Positions 7,281 to 17,050 of a stretch of DNA of 64,000 bases are shown here, in pieces. The stretch's first letter is position 1; every line of letters begins with the position of its first letter. Source of the DNA: Muricauda sp. SCSIO 65647 (GTDB taxonomy: Bacteria > Bacteroidota > Bacteroidia > Flavobacteriales > Flavobacteriaceae); contig NZ_CP091037.1 of the NCBI RefSeq assembly GCF_021534965.1, forward strand, positions 186,001 to 250,000. The letters are read 5' to 3'. The notes under the pieces are model-generated. The model was not told the DNA's origin and did no database searches. It was given only the letters and a program-made list of their open reading frames with translations. The translations under genes were made by a program, and so were the position numbers.

Positions 7281-9011
7281 ATGAACAAGACAGTAAATAT
7301 AAATCTCGCCAATACCTTCTTTCACATCGATGAAGAAGCGTATAACAAATTGAGACGCTATCTCGAGGCCATCAAGCGTTCGTTTGCGGGCACCTCGGGC
7401 AGTGATGAGATCATTGCCGATATCGAGGCACGTATCGCAGAACTCTTTTCAGAGAAAATGGAGCATGAGCGCCAAGTCATCACCCAAAAAGAGGTTGATG
7501 CGGTCATAGAGGTCATGGGGCAGCCAGAAGACTATATGGTCGATGAAGACATTTTTGAAGATGAACCCAAGAAAAAAACCACTTCTGAAACCCGAAGGGT
7601 AAAGAAATTGTACCGCGACATCGACCACAAGTATATCGGCGGTGTCAGCGCAGGCTTAGAGCACTACCTTGGCTTTGATGCGTTATGGATACGTATCATA
7701 TTCATTCTGCTCGCCATTTTTGGCAGTGGTTTTGGGCTCATTGCCTATATCGTTCTTTGGATCTTAGTGCCCGAAGCGGCCACCACCTCGCAAAAATTGG
7801 ACATGACGGGGGAGCCAGTCAACATCAGCAATATAGAACGCAAAGTTAAAGAGGGGTTTGGTGATGTTGCAGACAAAGTAAAAAACGTTGACTACGAAAA
7901 AGTGGGCAACAAGGTCAAAAGCAGCTCCAAGACCTTTTTCGACACCTTGGGTGACATTATTATGTTTCTGTTCAAGGTGTTTGCCAAATTCATCGGCATT
8001 CTATTGATCATCATTGGTGCATCTACCCTGATAGGGTTGTTTATCGGACTGTTCACGGTGGGTATCGTTGATGCGGTCGAAGTACCTGGAATCGATTTTT
8101 ATGATATTGTCAATACCTCAGGGGCACCTGTTTGGTTGGTATCAATACTGTTGTTCTTTGCCATTGGCATTCCCTTTTTCTTCCTTCTTTACTTAGGATT
8201 GAAGATTTTGGTGAACAACTTGAAATCAATAGGAAATATTGCAAAGTTCTCTTTATTGGGATTGTGGCTTATCTCAATCGGAACCCTTATTGCCTTGGGC
8301 GTACGCCAAGCGGCTGAATTTGCGACCGTGGGAAGCGTCAACGAGAAAATCGAATATGCGCTCTTGGAAGATAATGATACCATTCAGATCAAAATGGACG
8401 ATTCTGAACAGGAACACAGCATGGAGAAAATGCATTTCGGAAGAATGATTCTTTCTTATGACAAAGATGATAACCCGGTTCTGATGTCAGATGATATACG
8501 TTTTGACATCAAACAATCTGAAGATTCGCTTCTTTACATCAACGTTAGAAAAGATAGTCATGGCAAAACCTTTAAGCAGGCCAGGGAAAGGGCTGCCAAA
8601 GTAGATTATGGGTACCTGGTAAGCGGTAATGAAATCGTCTTGAACGATTTTTTTACCACAGCGACTTCGAACAAGGCCCGCCAACAAGAGGTCAGGACTA
8701 CCGTTTATATTCCTACGGGCAAGGTCGTCACGTTTGATCGATCAGTGAGGGGCCATATTGGAAGAAGCACAAAAAATGACCACAACCTATACCGTAGTGG
8801 CATAGTTGATTACATATGGTCAATGGGCAGCGATGGCGAACTAAAATGCCAAAACTGCCCCATCGACCTAAATGATGATGATGATGACGACAAAGGGAAA
8901 ATCATTATCAATGAAGATGGTGTCGACATCGATTTAAAGGATGGAGCAGACTCTTTCAAAATGAAAATCGATGAAGACGGAGTCGAAATCAAGGCCAATG
9001 AAAACAACTGA
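7281..9011 (+). CDS. PspC-domain envelope stress membrane protein
   Basis: A 576-residue membrane protein. Residues 1-100 form a soluble helical region (HIDEEAYNKLRRYLEAI). Residues about 105-170 are a PspC domain (LYRDIDHKYIGGVSAGLEHY then IAYIVLWILVPE). Three more membrane spans follow around 235-265, 285-315 and 325-345, and the C-terminal 230 residues are a beta-rich soluble part with an acidic DDDDDDKGK stretch. PspC proteins respond to envelope stress in other bacteria. Cotranscription with padR and the GIN adhesin lipoprotein is clear from spacing. The long C-terminal part goes well beyond the minimal PspC domain but is usual for this lineage. Confidence 0.88.
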   Translation: MNKTVNINLANTFFHIDEEAYNKLRRYLEAIKRSFAGTSGSDEIIADIEARIAELFSEKMEHERQVITQKEVDAVIEVMGQPEDYMVDEDIFEDEPKKKTTSETRRVKKLYRDIDHKYIGGVSAGLEHYLGFDALWIRIIFILLAIFGSGFGLIAYIVLWILVPEAATTSQKLDMTGEPVNISNIERKVKEGFGDVADKVKNVDYEKVGNKVKSSSKTFFDTLGDIIMFLFKVFAKFIGILLIIIGASTLIGLFIGLFTVGIVDAVEVPGIDFYDIVNTSGAPVWLVSILLFFAIGIPFFFLLYLGLKILVNNLKSIGNIAKFSLLGLWLISIGTLIALGVRQAAEFATVGSVNEKIEYALLEDNDTIQIKMDDSEQEHSMEKMHFGRMILSYDKDDNPVLMSDDIRFDIKQSEDSLLYINVRKDSHGKTFKQARERAAKVDYGYLVSGNEIVLNDFFTTATSNKARQQEVRTTVYIPTGKVVTFDRSVRGHIGRSTKNDHNLYRSGIVDYIWSMGSDGELKCQNCPIDLNDDDDDDKGKIIINEDGVDIDLKDGADSFKMKIDEDGVEIKANENN

Positions 9012-9106
9012 TTACAACTCAGTAGCCATTTTCGACAATTGGGAAATCATTAGTACGACATAGACAACAAAAACACGAATTTTAATCAATCTTTAAAACA
9101 ACAATC

Positions 9107-9829
9107 ATGACAACACTAGCAAAAATCGCAATCGCCTTTCTACTGGCCCTTTTCGCATCATCATGCGCCTTTGACATCAACTTTGGCAAAGGCAAGGCCG
9201 GCAACGGGGTTGTAGTCGAAGAATCAAGAAAAGTAACCGATGACTTTACAGAGGTTTCCGCCGCTGAAGGCCTCGATGTTTTCGTAACCCAAGGTGACGA
9301 ATTCAGAATCGATGTTGAGGCAGATGAAAATGTCATCGATCTGATCGCTACCGATATCAGGGATGGAAAACTAAAAATACACACCATAGAAAATATTGGC
9401 AGGGCCACTAAAAACATTCATGTAACCTTACCAACGGTTACGGCTTTGGAAACATCAAGCGGGGCCGATTTAATAGTACAAAATAGGCTTACGGCAGATA
9501 GAATTTCGCTTGATGCTAGTAGTGGATCTGACCTACACGCCGAAATCGAGGCCAATGAAGTATATGCAGATGCCAGTAGTGGCGCGGACATAAAGGTTTC
9601 GGGCACTACCGATAGATTGGAAGCCGATGCCAGCAGTGGCGCCGATATCAGAGCTAGAGAATTGATGGCCAAAAAATGTGTGGCCGATGCCAGTAGCGGG
9701 TCTGACATTTCAGTAAATGTTTCAGAATCATTGGTAGCCGATGCCAATAGTGGTGCCGACATTTCGTACACGGGCGAAGCACAGGTCACCGCGAAAAAAT
9801 CGGTTTCGGGCAGCGTGCACAAATACTGA
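9107..9829 (+). CDS. Head GIN domain (DUF2807) adhesin-like lipoprotein
   Basis: A 240-residue exported protein with lipobox FASSC near residue 22, then a DUF2807/GIN domain (EVSAAEGLDVFVTQGDE). The second half is built from about six copies of a 20-residue unit ending ASSG(A/S)D(I/L), predicted to stack as a right-handed parallel beta-helix. Such proteins are thought to sit at the cell surface or in the periplasm; ligand unknown. It is the last gene of the padR-pspC operon and is followed by a strong terminator. The repeated units are also visible as DNA repeats (GATGCCAGTAGTGG-like). Confidence 0.88.
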   Translation: MTTLAKIAIAFLLALFASSCAFDINFGKGKAGNGVVVEESRKVTDDFTEVSAAEGLDVFVTQGDEFRIDVEADENVIDLIATDIRDGKLKIHTIENIGRATKNIHVTLPTVTALETSSGADLIVQNRLTADRISLDASSGSDLHAEIEANEVYADASSGADIKVSGTTDRLEADASSGADIRARELMAKKCVADASSGSDISVNVSESLVADANSGADISYTGEAQVTAKKSVSGSVHKY

Positions 9830-9871
9830 ATATATACCAAAACCAAACAACCAATCATAACCAATCTGAAG

Positions 9872-9897
9872 GCCTTGATTTTTATCAAGGCTTTTTT
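9872..9897 (+). terminator. Intrinsic terminator after the PadR/PspC/GIN operon
   Basis: Perfect GCCTTGAT-tttt-ATCAAGGC stem followed by six T residues, 43 bp past the stop of the GIN-domain gene. Confidence 0.88.
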
Positions 9898-10032
9898 GTT
9901 TACAAACCATTTAATCAATGGTTTTGGCCATGTATTGCCGCATCATTTAAAAGCCAACCAATATTCTGATTATTCCACAAAAAAATTGTATCTTTTATGT
10001 GAAAAATTTTCCTCATTTAAATACACTATGCC

Positions 10033-10485
10033 ATGAAAAAAATATTAGGATTGGCTTTTTTGATGCTCATATTCATATCAGCCACAGAACTCAACGATCA
10101 TGAAAAAAGTGAACCTTTTCATTCTATCGAGGGCACATGGGAACTCGTAAGCTTTCACCACTATGATGATGGTGTCAATATTTCAAGCACCGAGCCAAAA
10201 TCAGAAGGCTATCGGCAAGTAAAAATGTATTATAACGGCAAAGTGATGTGGTCTAGATATGTACCCAATGAATCTATCGGTAGGTTTGGGTACGGTTCTT
10301 ACTATATCACTGAAGATGAACTTCATGAAACCATTATCTACGGAGATGCCGAAATGATGAAAGCTCTCGACACATTGACAGAGTTTATTTTCGAACTGGA
10401 TCTAAAAAAGGATACGTATAGTCAAATAAGTTTAGATGAAGAAGGAAATCGAACGTTTTCAGAAAATTATAAACGGATAGATTAA
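10033..10485 (+). CDS. Secreted lipocalin-like hypothetical protein
   Basis: A 150-residue protein with an N-terminal hydrophobic signal (MKKILGLAFLMLIFISA) and no lipobox cysteine. After cleavage it begins with a short linker and then SIEGTWELVSF, the usual opening strand of small lipocalin-like beta barrels in Bacteroidota. The remainder alternates beta strands with YYNGKVMW and GRFGYGSYYI. No catalytic motif is visible. It appears monocistronic and ends at a bidirectional terminator shared with trxB. The function is unknown; lipocalin-like binding is only suggested by pattern. Confidence 0.7.
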   Translation: MKKILGLAFLMLIFISATELNDHEKSEPFHSIEGTWELVSFHHYDDGVNISSTEPKSEGYRQVKMYYNGKVMWSRYVPNESIGRFGYGSYYITEDELHETIIYGDAEMMKALDTLTEFIFELDLKKDTYSQISLDEEGNRTFSENYKRID

Positions 10486-10486
10486 C

Positions 10487-10520
10487 AAAAAAGGCCCTGT
10501 AAATTACAGGGCCTTTTTTT
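10487..10520. terminator. Bidirectional terminator between the lipocalin-like gene and trxB
   Basis: AAAAAAGGCCCTGTAA-a-TTACAGGGCCTTTTTTT: a 10-bp GC-rich stem with an A run before and a T run after, between convergent genes. Confidence 0.9.
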
Positions 10521-10536
10521 ATGCTTGAACTATTCT

Positions 10537-11505
10537 TTATGAGATTACCGTCTCTTTTGTTTCAACAGTGGCCAAATAACGTTCGGCATCCAAAGCGGCC
10601 ATACAGCCCGTACCGGCAGCGGTCACGGCCTGGCGATATATTTTGTCTTGGGCATCGCCACTGGCAAAAACACCAGGTTTATTGGTTTTGGTCGACTTGC
10701 CTTCGGTAATGATATAACCAGTTTCGTCCATATTCAATTGGCCTTTAAAAATATCGGTGTTGGGTGTATGGCCAATGGCAATAAAAAGACCTGTGATCTC
10801 GATTTCTTCCTTCTCCCCTGTTTGGTTGTTGACCATCCTGAGACCCTCAACGACTTGGTCGCCCAATACCTCATCAACTTCGGTGTTATACCTAATTTCA
10901 ATATTATCAAGGCTATTTACCCTATGCTGCATTGCTTTAGAAGCACGCATATGGTCTTTTCTGATCAGCATGGTTACTTTTTTGCAGATATTGGCCAAAT
11001 ACGAGGCCTCTTCTGCTGCAGTATCACCGCCACCCACTATGGCCACTTCCTGACCTTTGTAGAAAAATCCGTCACAGACCGCGCAGGCTGAAACACCCCC
11101 GCCCCGTAAGCGTTGCTCACTAGGTATGTTCAGATATTTTGCAGAAGCACCGGTTGAAATAATGATGGTTTGGGCCTCGATCACCTTGTCATGGTCAATG
11201 GTCACCTTATGAATTCCGCCAACCTCATCGCTCAATTCAACCGCAGTGGCCATACCTACCCTGACATCGGTGCCAAAGCGCTCGGCCTGTTGCTGCAGTT
11301 GTATCATCATGGTAGGGCCATCGACCCCCTCTGGGTACCCCGGAAAGTTATCGACCTCAGTGGTCGTGGTCAATTGGCCACCAGGTTCCATACCCGTATA
11401 TACTACAGGTTTTAAATCGGCGCGTGCCGCATAAATCGCTGCAGTATAGCCTGCTGGTCCCGAGCCCACTATCAAAGTTTTCAATCGTTCAACCTGTTCT
11501 GACAT
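10537..11505 (-). CDS. trxB: Thioredoxin-disulfide reductase
   Basis: A 322-residue flavoprotein that reduces thioredoxin with NADPH. Visible elements are the FAD-binding GSGPAGYTAAIYAARA near residue 14, the redox pair CAVC (C141, C144), the NADPH-binding GGGDTAAEEA, and the C-terminal GDAQDKIYRQAVTAAGTG for FAD. Length and motif order match the low-molecular-weight bacterial enzymes. It stands as a single gene; CAAAAGTA at 11539-11546, which reads TACTTTTG on the minus strand, could be its -7 box although no well-spaced -33 element is seen. Confidence 0.97.
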   Translation of the reverse strand: MSEQVERLKTLIVGSGPAGYTAAIYAARADLKPVVYTGMEPGGQLTTTTEVDNFPGYPEGVDGPTMMIQLQQQAERFGTDVRVGMATAVELSDEVGGIHKVTIDHDKVIEAQTIIISTGASAKYLNIPSEQRLRGGGVSACAVCDGFFYKGQEVAIVGGGDTAAEEASYLANICKKVTMLIRKDHMRASKAMQHRVNSLDNIEIRYNTEVDEVLGDQVVEGLRMVNNQTGEKEEIEITGLFIAIGHTPNTDIFKGQLNMDETGYIITEGKSTKTNKPGVFASGDAQDKIYRQAVTAAGTGCMAALDAERYLATVETKETVIS

Positions 11506-11751
11506 AACCTATCTTTTCACTTTGTTTTGCTGTTGGTACAAAAGTAGGTTTTTTGTGCAAAACCTTACAGTATCCCATAGAAAGGTATGCTCGATTTATC
11601 AACAAAAAAGCCGAGCTTTTACCACATAGACTTATTTAACGACCCAAACATTCAATTCCGCTTCAGGTGCGATAATGAAGGTTTTTACAATGGCTTTCCG
11701 GGTTGTACATGATTACTACGGAAAGAAAGATGCAGGTTGTGTAAAAATATC

Positions 11752-12885
11752 TCAATGAACAGGAAAATTGCTTTTACGATATTCTCCGGGTGAGCATCCC
11801 AACTTGTTCTTAAATGCAGCATAAAGTGCAGACCTTGACTTAAATCCTGATTCCAATCCGATACCTTCAATAGACAATCTATAATCTGTGTCCTGCTCAA
11901 GGAGTTCCTTTGCTTTTTTGACCCTGAAATCATTCACCCACTCATTGAAGTTTTTCCCTAGGTCTTGGTTAATGCAAGTAGAAATTTTACGTGGGGAGAT
12001 GTTTACTTCCCTAGCAAAAGTACCAATGGTCAGATCGTGATCTAAATAATACTCATTTTCGGTCATCAACTTTTCAATCCTGCCACTGTTTTCCTTAGTG
12101 CCCCTATCCTCAGAAATATTGGGTTTAGCACTTTCCTTTTCCAATATACTTTCAGGAAGTCTTTCAAATAAGTTTGGATGTAGGTAGGCCCTATAACTCA
12201 GATAGTAAAGAAATAAGGCAATAAGACCAAATATCGGGATGTCGAAATCATCTGAAAAGTCAGTTACGATGACAACTCTTAGCAATGCTACCCCCCAAAG
12301 AACGACGACGGGAAGAAGTAAATAGATTAAATATTGTAACCAATTGATTTGTAGTAAATTATAATCTGAAAATTCATTTTGAACCAAGATTTTATAACGT
12401 CTGGTTTCCTGCCAAGCTATGAAGAATGCGTATACCGTGATAAGAAATGCATACGATTTAACACCAAAATGAAACCAGTACACCACCGAGAAGTCAAAGG
12501 TTGACGAAATTGACGATGATTCAAAGAAAAATAAATAGAGATTCAGCAATGTAATAAGACTAATGCATAGTGCTACGAAATAATTTACCTTTAAAAACAA
12601 TCGGTACTTATGGGAACTTCCCAGTTTCTCCAGTACGAAATGCAAAAAAAGAATGGGGATAAAGAGTATCACATCAGGTAATGCAAAATACTCGGCCAAA
12701 GTGTATGTGCCGATAGTTCGAAAAGGATGAATTGCCGTAATTGCCTCAATAACGATAGCTATTAGAAAGAGGCCGAGAAGCGTATTGGCAAAACTTCCAT
12801 GCTTCTTTGAAAAAATATAGATGAGGGCCAAAAAAAGACCCTGTAACAATGCAGCCCAAACGATGAAGTATAAAATCGAGTTCAT
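11752..12885 (-). CDS. Membrane-anchored AraC-family transcriptional regulator
   Basis: A 377-residue protein with about seven hydrophobic spans in residues 1-245 and a cytosolic AraC/XylS DNA-binding domain at the C-terminus (roughly 280-375: LTIGTFAREVNISPRKIS for the first helix-turn-helix, GIGLESGFKSRSALYAAFK for the second, then CSPGEYRKS). This membrane-AraC layout is common in Bacteroidota, where the ligand is usually unknown. No neighbour is close enough for an operon. It sits at the edge of a gene-poor 570-bp stretch. Confidence 0.88.
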   Translation of the reverse strand: MNSILYFIVWAALLQGLFLALIYIFSKKHGSFANTLLGLFLIAIVIEAITAIHPFRTIGTYTLAEYFALPDVILFIPILFLHFVLEKLGSSHKYRLFLKVNYFVALCISLITLLNLYLFFFESSSISSTFDFSVVYWFHFGVKSYAFLITVYAFFIAWQETRRYKILVQNEFSDYNLLQINWLQYLIYLLLPVVVLWGVALLRVVIVTDFSDDFDIPIFGLIALFLYYLSYRAYLHPNLFERLPESILEKESAKPNISEDRGTKENSGRIEKLMTENEYYLDHDLTIGTFAREVNISPRKISTCINQDLGKNFNEWVNDFRVKKAKELLEQDTDYRLSIEGIGLESGFKSRSALYAAFKNKLGCSPGEYRKSNFPVH

Positions 12886-13459
12886 TATACTTGAAATCTA
12901 ACATCAAAGATAACCTGATATACTACACCTAGATATCTTTAGACCATTAGGTTGGTTTTCTACTCTTTACATCATCACTAAAAAAACCACGATGATCGTA
13001 AATGTTAAAAGCTTATTTTTCAGACCCAAAGCCTGAGTTACCCAAACTGGTTTAAGACTTTGCCTTGATCTTGTCATGAAAATCTTTCATTAAGAACATA
13101 CACTTTTTCACAACATAGATTCCACATTTGCCAACTTATATCTTTTTTTCGAACAAGGTTCGGCCTAGGTTTGTTTTGAACATAAGAAATCAAAAACGAA
13201 CGTCATGAAAGCTTCTAAAACCAGTTGTTGTAAAGTCTCTCATTGCTGAAATTTTGGATACCATAATCTGTCCGGTCCAAAAAAGTCCATACCTACCCAA
13301 ACCAATGAACCAAAAGCTATGAGGCAGATGGTTTGAATTTGTCCTAGATACGGTATTCTGAACAACCTATGTTTTTATAAATGCATTTTACGCCAAAACT
13401 TTGTAGAAAAATTGAGCCCACCAAAGCGGGCACTAAAAAAATTAAAAATAAAAATTGAA
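12886..13459. other. Gene-poor spacer with a possible Cys-rich micro-ORF
   Basis: No long reading frame is credible. A 14-codon frame at 13205-13249 encodes MKASKTSCCKVSHC, with three cysteines in the last seven residues. A TAGGTTTG motif (13166-13173) fitting the -7 box lies 31 bp upstream, but without a correctly spaced TTTG. The rest is AT-rich with no clear repeat or stem. Confidence 0.35.
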
Positions 13460-13837
13460 ATGGGAATGAGAAGTAAAATCTTGATTTTGGCATTGGTCCT
13501 ACTATTTTCGGCATGCTCTGACGACGACGATTCTGAAAATATACTCATGGTAAAAGCAACAGTAAGGTTGCTCGCACCGCCCAATGGTTGTGATGATTAT
13601 ATCATTGAAACAGAAAATGACAATTTATTGTTTCCCCAAAACCTTGACAAAGAATACTTGGTCGACGGGTTGAAGGTAAACATCATCTATGACCTCGTAG
13701 AGGGTGTGACCCATCAGTGTGGCCGTATCGGCGCATTGCCAAGTATTGAGTTGTTGGAGATAGAAAAATCAAATTTGTCAAACGCCATTGCGCGACCAAA
13801 CATACACTTAAAAACAAAATACATGTTTTTAAGATGA
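13460..13837 (+). CDS. Small hypothetical lipoprotein
   Basis: From the ATG at 13460 the product has 125 residues and a textbook lipoprotein signal (MGMRSKILILALVLLFSAC) followed by an acidic tether SDDDDSE, the usual surface-export-type sequence after the cysteine in Bacteroidota lipoproteins. A TTG 48 bases upstream is in frame but would place charged residues before the signal. The mature part has two cysteines (NGCDDY, THQCGR) and several predicted strands. No family is recognised. The next gene is the peroxiredoxin, 255 bp away. Confidence 0.65.
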   Translation: MGMRSKILILALVLLFSACSDDDDSENILMVKATVRLLAPPNGCDDYIIETENDNLLFPQNLDKEYLVDGLKVNIIYDLVEGVTHQCGRIGALPSIELLEIEKSNLSNAIARPNIHLKTKYMFLR

Positions 13838-14092
13838 CACGTAATGAATGTGAAACAATCATATCGGTAGAAGATGGACTCAAACCAAAATTTGCTTCGT
13901 TAGTATCAAATAATTTGATCTTGGGCATTTTTTAAGGTTGCCGAAATCAATGGATGTGTAGCTTTCGACGCTTAAAATGAATTGGGCTTTTGAAAAAATT
14001 AGTCTTTTCATTTTTGAACCATATCCGTAACAATCGCCGGTGCATAAAACAACACATCAATCAAGCGAACATCAATTACATAAATATTTAAA

Positions 14093-14725
14093 ATGAACAC
14101 AATTAGACTAGGGGATGTAGCCCCAAACTTTACTGCAAAAAGTACAGAGGGAAGATTAGATTTTCATGAATGGCTTGGGGACAGCTGGGGAATGTTGGTG
14201 TCACACCCAGCAGATTTTACCCCCGTGTGCACCACTGAATTGGGCGCTATGGCCAACTGTAAGGAGGAATTTGAAGAACGGAATATTAAAGTGGCCGCAA
14301 TCAGTGTAGACCCTTTGGAAGCACACTTTGAGTGGATCAAGGATATCGAGGAGACGCAAAATGCGCATGTCGCGTTTCCTTTAATCGCCGATGACAAACG
14401 CGAAATAGCCACATTGTATGGTATGATCCACCCCAACGATGATGCGACCATGACCGTTCGTTCGGTCTTCATCATAGCACCTGATAAAAAAGTGAAGCTC
14501 ATCTTGACCTATCCGGCTTCAACAGGGAGAAACTTTGAAGAACTGCTTAGGGTCATCGATTCATTGCAGCTTACACAATATGAATCATTGGCCACCCCAG
14601 CAAATTGGCAAAACGGGGAAGATTGCGTGATTCTTCCTTCCGTTAGCAATGACGAGGCAGAAAGACTGTTTCCAAAAGGCTTTGAAGAAGTGAAAGCGTA
14701 TTTGAGATTGACACCTCAGCCTTAG
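14093..14725 (+). CDS. 1-Cys peroxiredoxin (Prx6/AhpC-TSA family)
   Basis: A 210-residue peroxiredoxin reducing peroxides in the cytosol. The peroxidatic site is SHPADFTPVCTTE with C46, and the C-terminal extension (NWQNGEDCVILPSVSNDEA) identifies the Prx6 subfamily. DPLEAHFEWIKDI is also typical. A second cysteine exists (NGEDC near residue 165), but no canonical resolving-cysteine motif is visible, so one-cysteine chemistry is the best call. Full length for the subfamily. The neighbouring lipoprotein gene starts 29 bp after its stop and may be cotranscribed. Confidence 0.93.
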   Translation: MNTIRLGDVAPNFTAKSTEGRLDFHEWLGDSWGMLVSHPADFTPVCTTELGAMANCKEEFEERNIKVAAISVDPLEAHFEWIKDIEETQNAHVAFPLIADDKREIATLYGMIHPNDDATMTVRSVFIIAPDKKVKLILTYPASTGRNFEELLRVIDSLQLTQYESLATPANWQNGEDCVILPSVSNDEAERLFPKGFEEVKAYLRLTPQP

Positions 14726-14754
14726 ATAAAAACAATTGCTAAACAGTAAAAAAA

Positions 14755-15330
14755 ATGATGAAGAGAAATATTGTAATCGTACTAATGGTCACAGGCCTTT
14801 TTTGGTCTTGCCAAAATGATGACGACCAATCGCCACAGCCTCCTGAATTTGGTATAGCGGGCGAGACCCTAAATACCATGAGTACGTATGAGCAAACCGT
14901 ATTCAACGGTGGAAGCAATGGGGATATCAACGTGTATAACCCAATGGATAAAACGCTTTTATTGCAATCTTTTAAGAATGGCAAAGACGATAGCGAAGGT
15001 TTCTGGACCATCAGGATCAATGGGGTGGATATCGAAAACCAAAAATTGCCTTATGCACTTACCGGAGTGGAAGGGACTATCACTTGGGTTGATGAATCGG
15101 TCAAGAACTTACAAGCACAATGCGCTGCACCAGATGTTCTTTGTTTCTATTCCGGGGTCGGGGTAGATGAAGTAAAAATCACCATCGACAGTGTTGATGA
15201 CAGTGTCATTACCGGAAAATTTGAAGGGAAACTCTATCACATTACCGTGAACCCCTCGGTTATACGTGATACTGACGATATGGTAGAGATTGTAAAAGGA
15301 GCCTTTACTATCAAATTTCAGACCAAGTGA
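14755..15330 (+). CDS. Hypothetical lipoprotein
   Basis: A 191-residue exported protein with lipobox FWSC at residues 16-19 followed by QNDDDQ, an acidic lipoprotein tether. The mature part is predicted mainly beta, with GFWTIRINGVD, LTGVEGTITW and ITGKFEGKLYHI; the last resembles the closing strands of small Bacteroidota lipoproteins that bind inorganic or small ligands, but no family is certain. It has two nearby cysteines (AQCAAPDVLC). It follows the peroxiredoxin gene closely. Function unknown. Confidence 0.7.
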   Translation: MMKRNIVIVLMVTGLFWSCQNDDDQSPQPPEFGIAGETLNTMSTYEQTVFNGGSNGDINVYNPMDKTLLLQSFKNGKDDSEGFWTIRINGVDIENQKLPYALTGVEGTITWVDESVKNLQAQCAAPDVLCFYSGVGVDEVKITIDSVDDSVITGKFEGKLYHITVNPSVIRDTDDMVEIVKGAFTIKFQTK

Positions 15331-15502
15331 CCAAACTCAAAATTAACAAGAGTATAACCAACCATTCAAAACAAACTGTGTCTTAATAGCCAATCAGTGT
15401 TAGGTTGAGTAATGGCCAGGGTGTAGATATTTAAAATCTCCCCTGGTCATTTAAAAAGGAAAAACCTATTATCAAAATGATGCTCAAAAAAGTAATGCGA
15501 GA

Positions 15503-15937
15503 ATGAAAAATAGACAACATAAAAATATTCGAATTGAAGAACGTGCACCTACCGTTGAAGAATATCAACTTCTAAGAAATCAGACCAACTGGGGCATGGT
15601 TCGAGACCCGGCCGTAAAAATTGCGCTTAAAAACCATTTGTACAGCGTAGTGGTTTTTGATGGCCCCAATATGATAGGTATGGGTCGTGTTGTGGGTGAT
15701 GGGGCCATCTATTTCTATATCCAAGATGTAATTGTTCACGAAGATTATCGCAGCAAAGGTGTGGGCGGACTTATTATGGACCATATCGAGCACTATTTTG
15801 AAACGATGGCTCCACAGCACGCTTTTATTGGACTGATGGCGGCTGAGGGTACAACAGAATTTTATAAAAGATTTGGGTTTATCGAACGGAAAAACAATAG
15901 CCCGGGAATGTTTAAAATTTTAATGACCGAGAATTAA
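15503..15937 (+). CDS. GNAT-family N-acetyltransferase
   Basis: A 144-residue GNAT enzyme. Motif A is seen as IQDVIVHEDYRSKGVGGLIMD, with the acetyl-CoA pyrophosphate loop RSKGVGG; motif B is FYKRFGF. The N-terminal part (APTVEEYQLLRNQTNW) matches the subgroup often annotated as putative acetyltransferase near arginine or lipoprotein genes; substrate unknown. Its stop codon touches the ATG of the following hydrolase gene, so the two are translationally coupled. Confidence 0.88.
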   Translation: MKNRQHKNIRIEERAPTVEEYQLLRNQTNWGMVRDPAVKIALKNHLYSVVVFDGPNMIGMGRVVGDGAIYFYIQDVIVHEDYRSKGVGGLIMDHIEHYFETMAPQHAFIGLMAAEGTTEFYKRFGFIERKNNSPGMFKILMTEN

Positions 15938-17023
15938 ATGAAACGTGGAATCTATTCAAACCCAATCAAGGTGAAAAAACACCTTTTATCGGTATTCATC
16001 ATACTGGTCTTGGGGTCATGTTCTTCAACAAAAAAGATCAAGACCGACAACGGCATATCAGAAATCAATTACTTAGATATCAATGGAACCAAGCAATATG
16101 TTCTTATAAGAGGCGAGAACAAAGACAATCCGATATTGCTTTTTCTTCATGGTGGGCCAGGTGCTTCGGCCACTGCGCTGTTGCGCAAGTACAATAGTGA
16201 ATTGGAGAAATATTTCACGGTAGTATATTGGGACCAACGAAATGCCGGAAAATCATATCAAAAAGACTTTCCCAAAACGCAGATAAAAGTAGATCTCTAC
16301 AATAAAGATGTTGATTTCTTGGTGTCTTATTTAAGAAAAAGGTTCAACAAAGAGAAGTTGTTCTTAGTAGGGCATTCATGGGGAGCTCGCCTGGGCATCT
16401 ATGCAATTCATAGAAATCCCGACCATTTTATGGCCTATGTGGGCATAGGTCAAGAATTGGAAGCCTATCGGGGAGAATTTCTTTCATATGAGTATACCCT
16501 GAACAAGGCAAAGGAAAAGAATCATAAAAAAGCATTGCGAGACCTCAATGAAAGTGGCGCGCCACAATCAGGAGATTTTGCAACGATGTACAAAAATGGT
16601 TTTTGGGGGCTTGTCAAACAAAAGCATTGGCTCTTAAAACTAGGAGGAGAACGATATGGAAGAACAAATTATTCTGATTGGATCTGTAACATATGGCTGT
16701 CTAGGGAATATTCGTTATCTGATTTGTTGAAGTATGGTAAAAGTTCTGGGTTTTCTGCCGGGAACATCATTTATGACCCAGATTTCAATAATTATAACAT
16801 TCCTGAGAAATATAAAGAATTTGAGGTTCCCGTATTTTTTATTTCAGGGGCCTATGACTACAACACGCCATGGACATTGGTCGAAGAATATCATGCCGAA
16901 ATCAAGGCCCCGAAGAAAGAGTTCATCAAATTCAAAAAATCTGGCCATAGCCCCTGCTTTGAAGAACCTGAACGCTTTAACAAGGAAATTGTCCGGATTT
17001 TGTCCGTTGTAAAAAATGATTAA
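15938..17023 (+). CDS. Alpha/beta hydrolase, prolyl aminopeptidase-like lipoprotein
   Basis: A 361-residue alpha/beta hydrolase with lipobox GSC around residue 28, so probably anchored in the envelope. LFLHGGPGASA supplies the HGGPG oxyanion motif of the proline iminopeptidase group, VVYWDQRNAGKS follows, and the nucleophile elbow is GHSWG. GAYDYNTPW and KSGHSPCFEEPERF hold the probable acid and histidine. The ATG directly follows the stop of the GNAT gene. A second GNAT gene starts 28 bp downstream, making a three-gene unit. The natural substrate is not evident; peptides or esters are both possible. Confidence 0.85.
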   Translation: MKRGIYSNPIKVKKHLLSVFIILVLGSCSSTKKIKTDNGISEINYLDINGTKQYVLIRGENKDNPILLFLHGGPGASATALLRKYNSELEKYFTVVYWDQRNAGKSYQKDFPKTQIKVDLYNKDVDFLVSYLRKRFNKEKLFLVGHSWGARLGIYAIHRNPDHFMAYVGIGQELEAYRGEFLSYEYTLNKAKEKNHKKALRDLNESGAPQSGDFATMYKNGFWGLVKQKHWLLKLGGERYGRTNYSDWICNIWLSREYSLSDLLKYGKSSGFSAGNIIYDPDFNNYNIPEKYKEFEVPVFFISGAYDYNTPWTLVEEYHAEIKAPKKEFIKFKKSGHSPCFEEPERFNKEIVRILSVVKND

Positions 17024-17050
17024 TGGATATCTGCCAAAAACCGATTTTAA

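Noticed and set aside
9082-9417. Serine-rich minus-strand frame over the GIN-domain gene
   Set aside because: Antisense shadow of the regular ASSGAD codon repeats.
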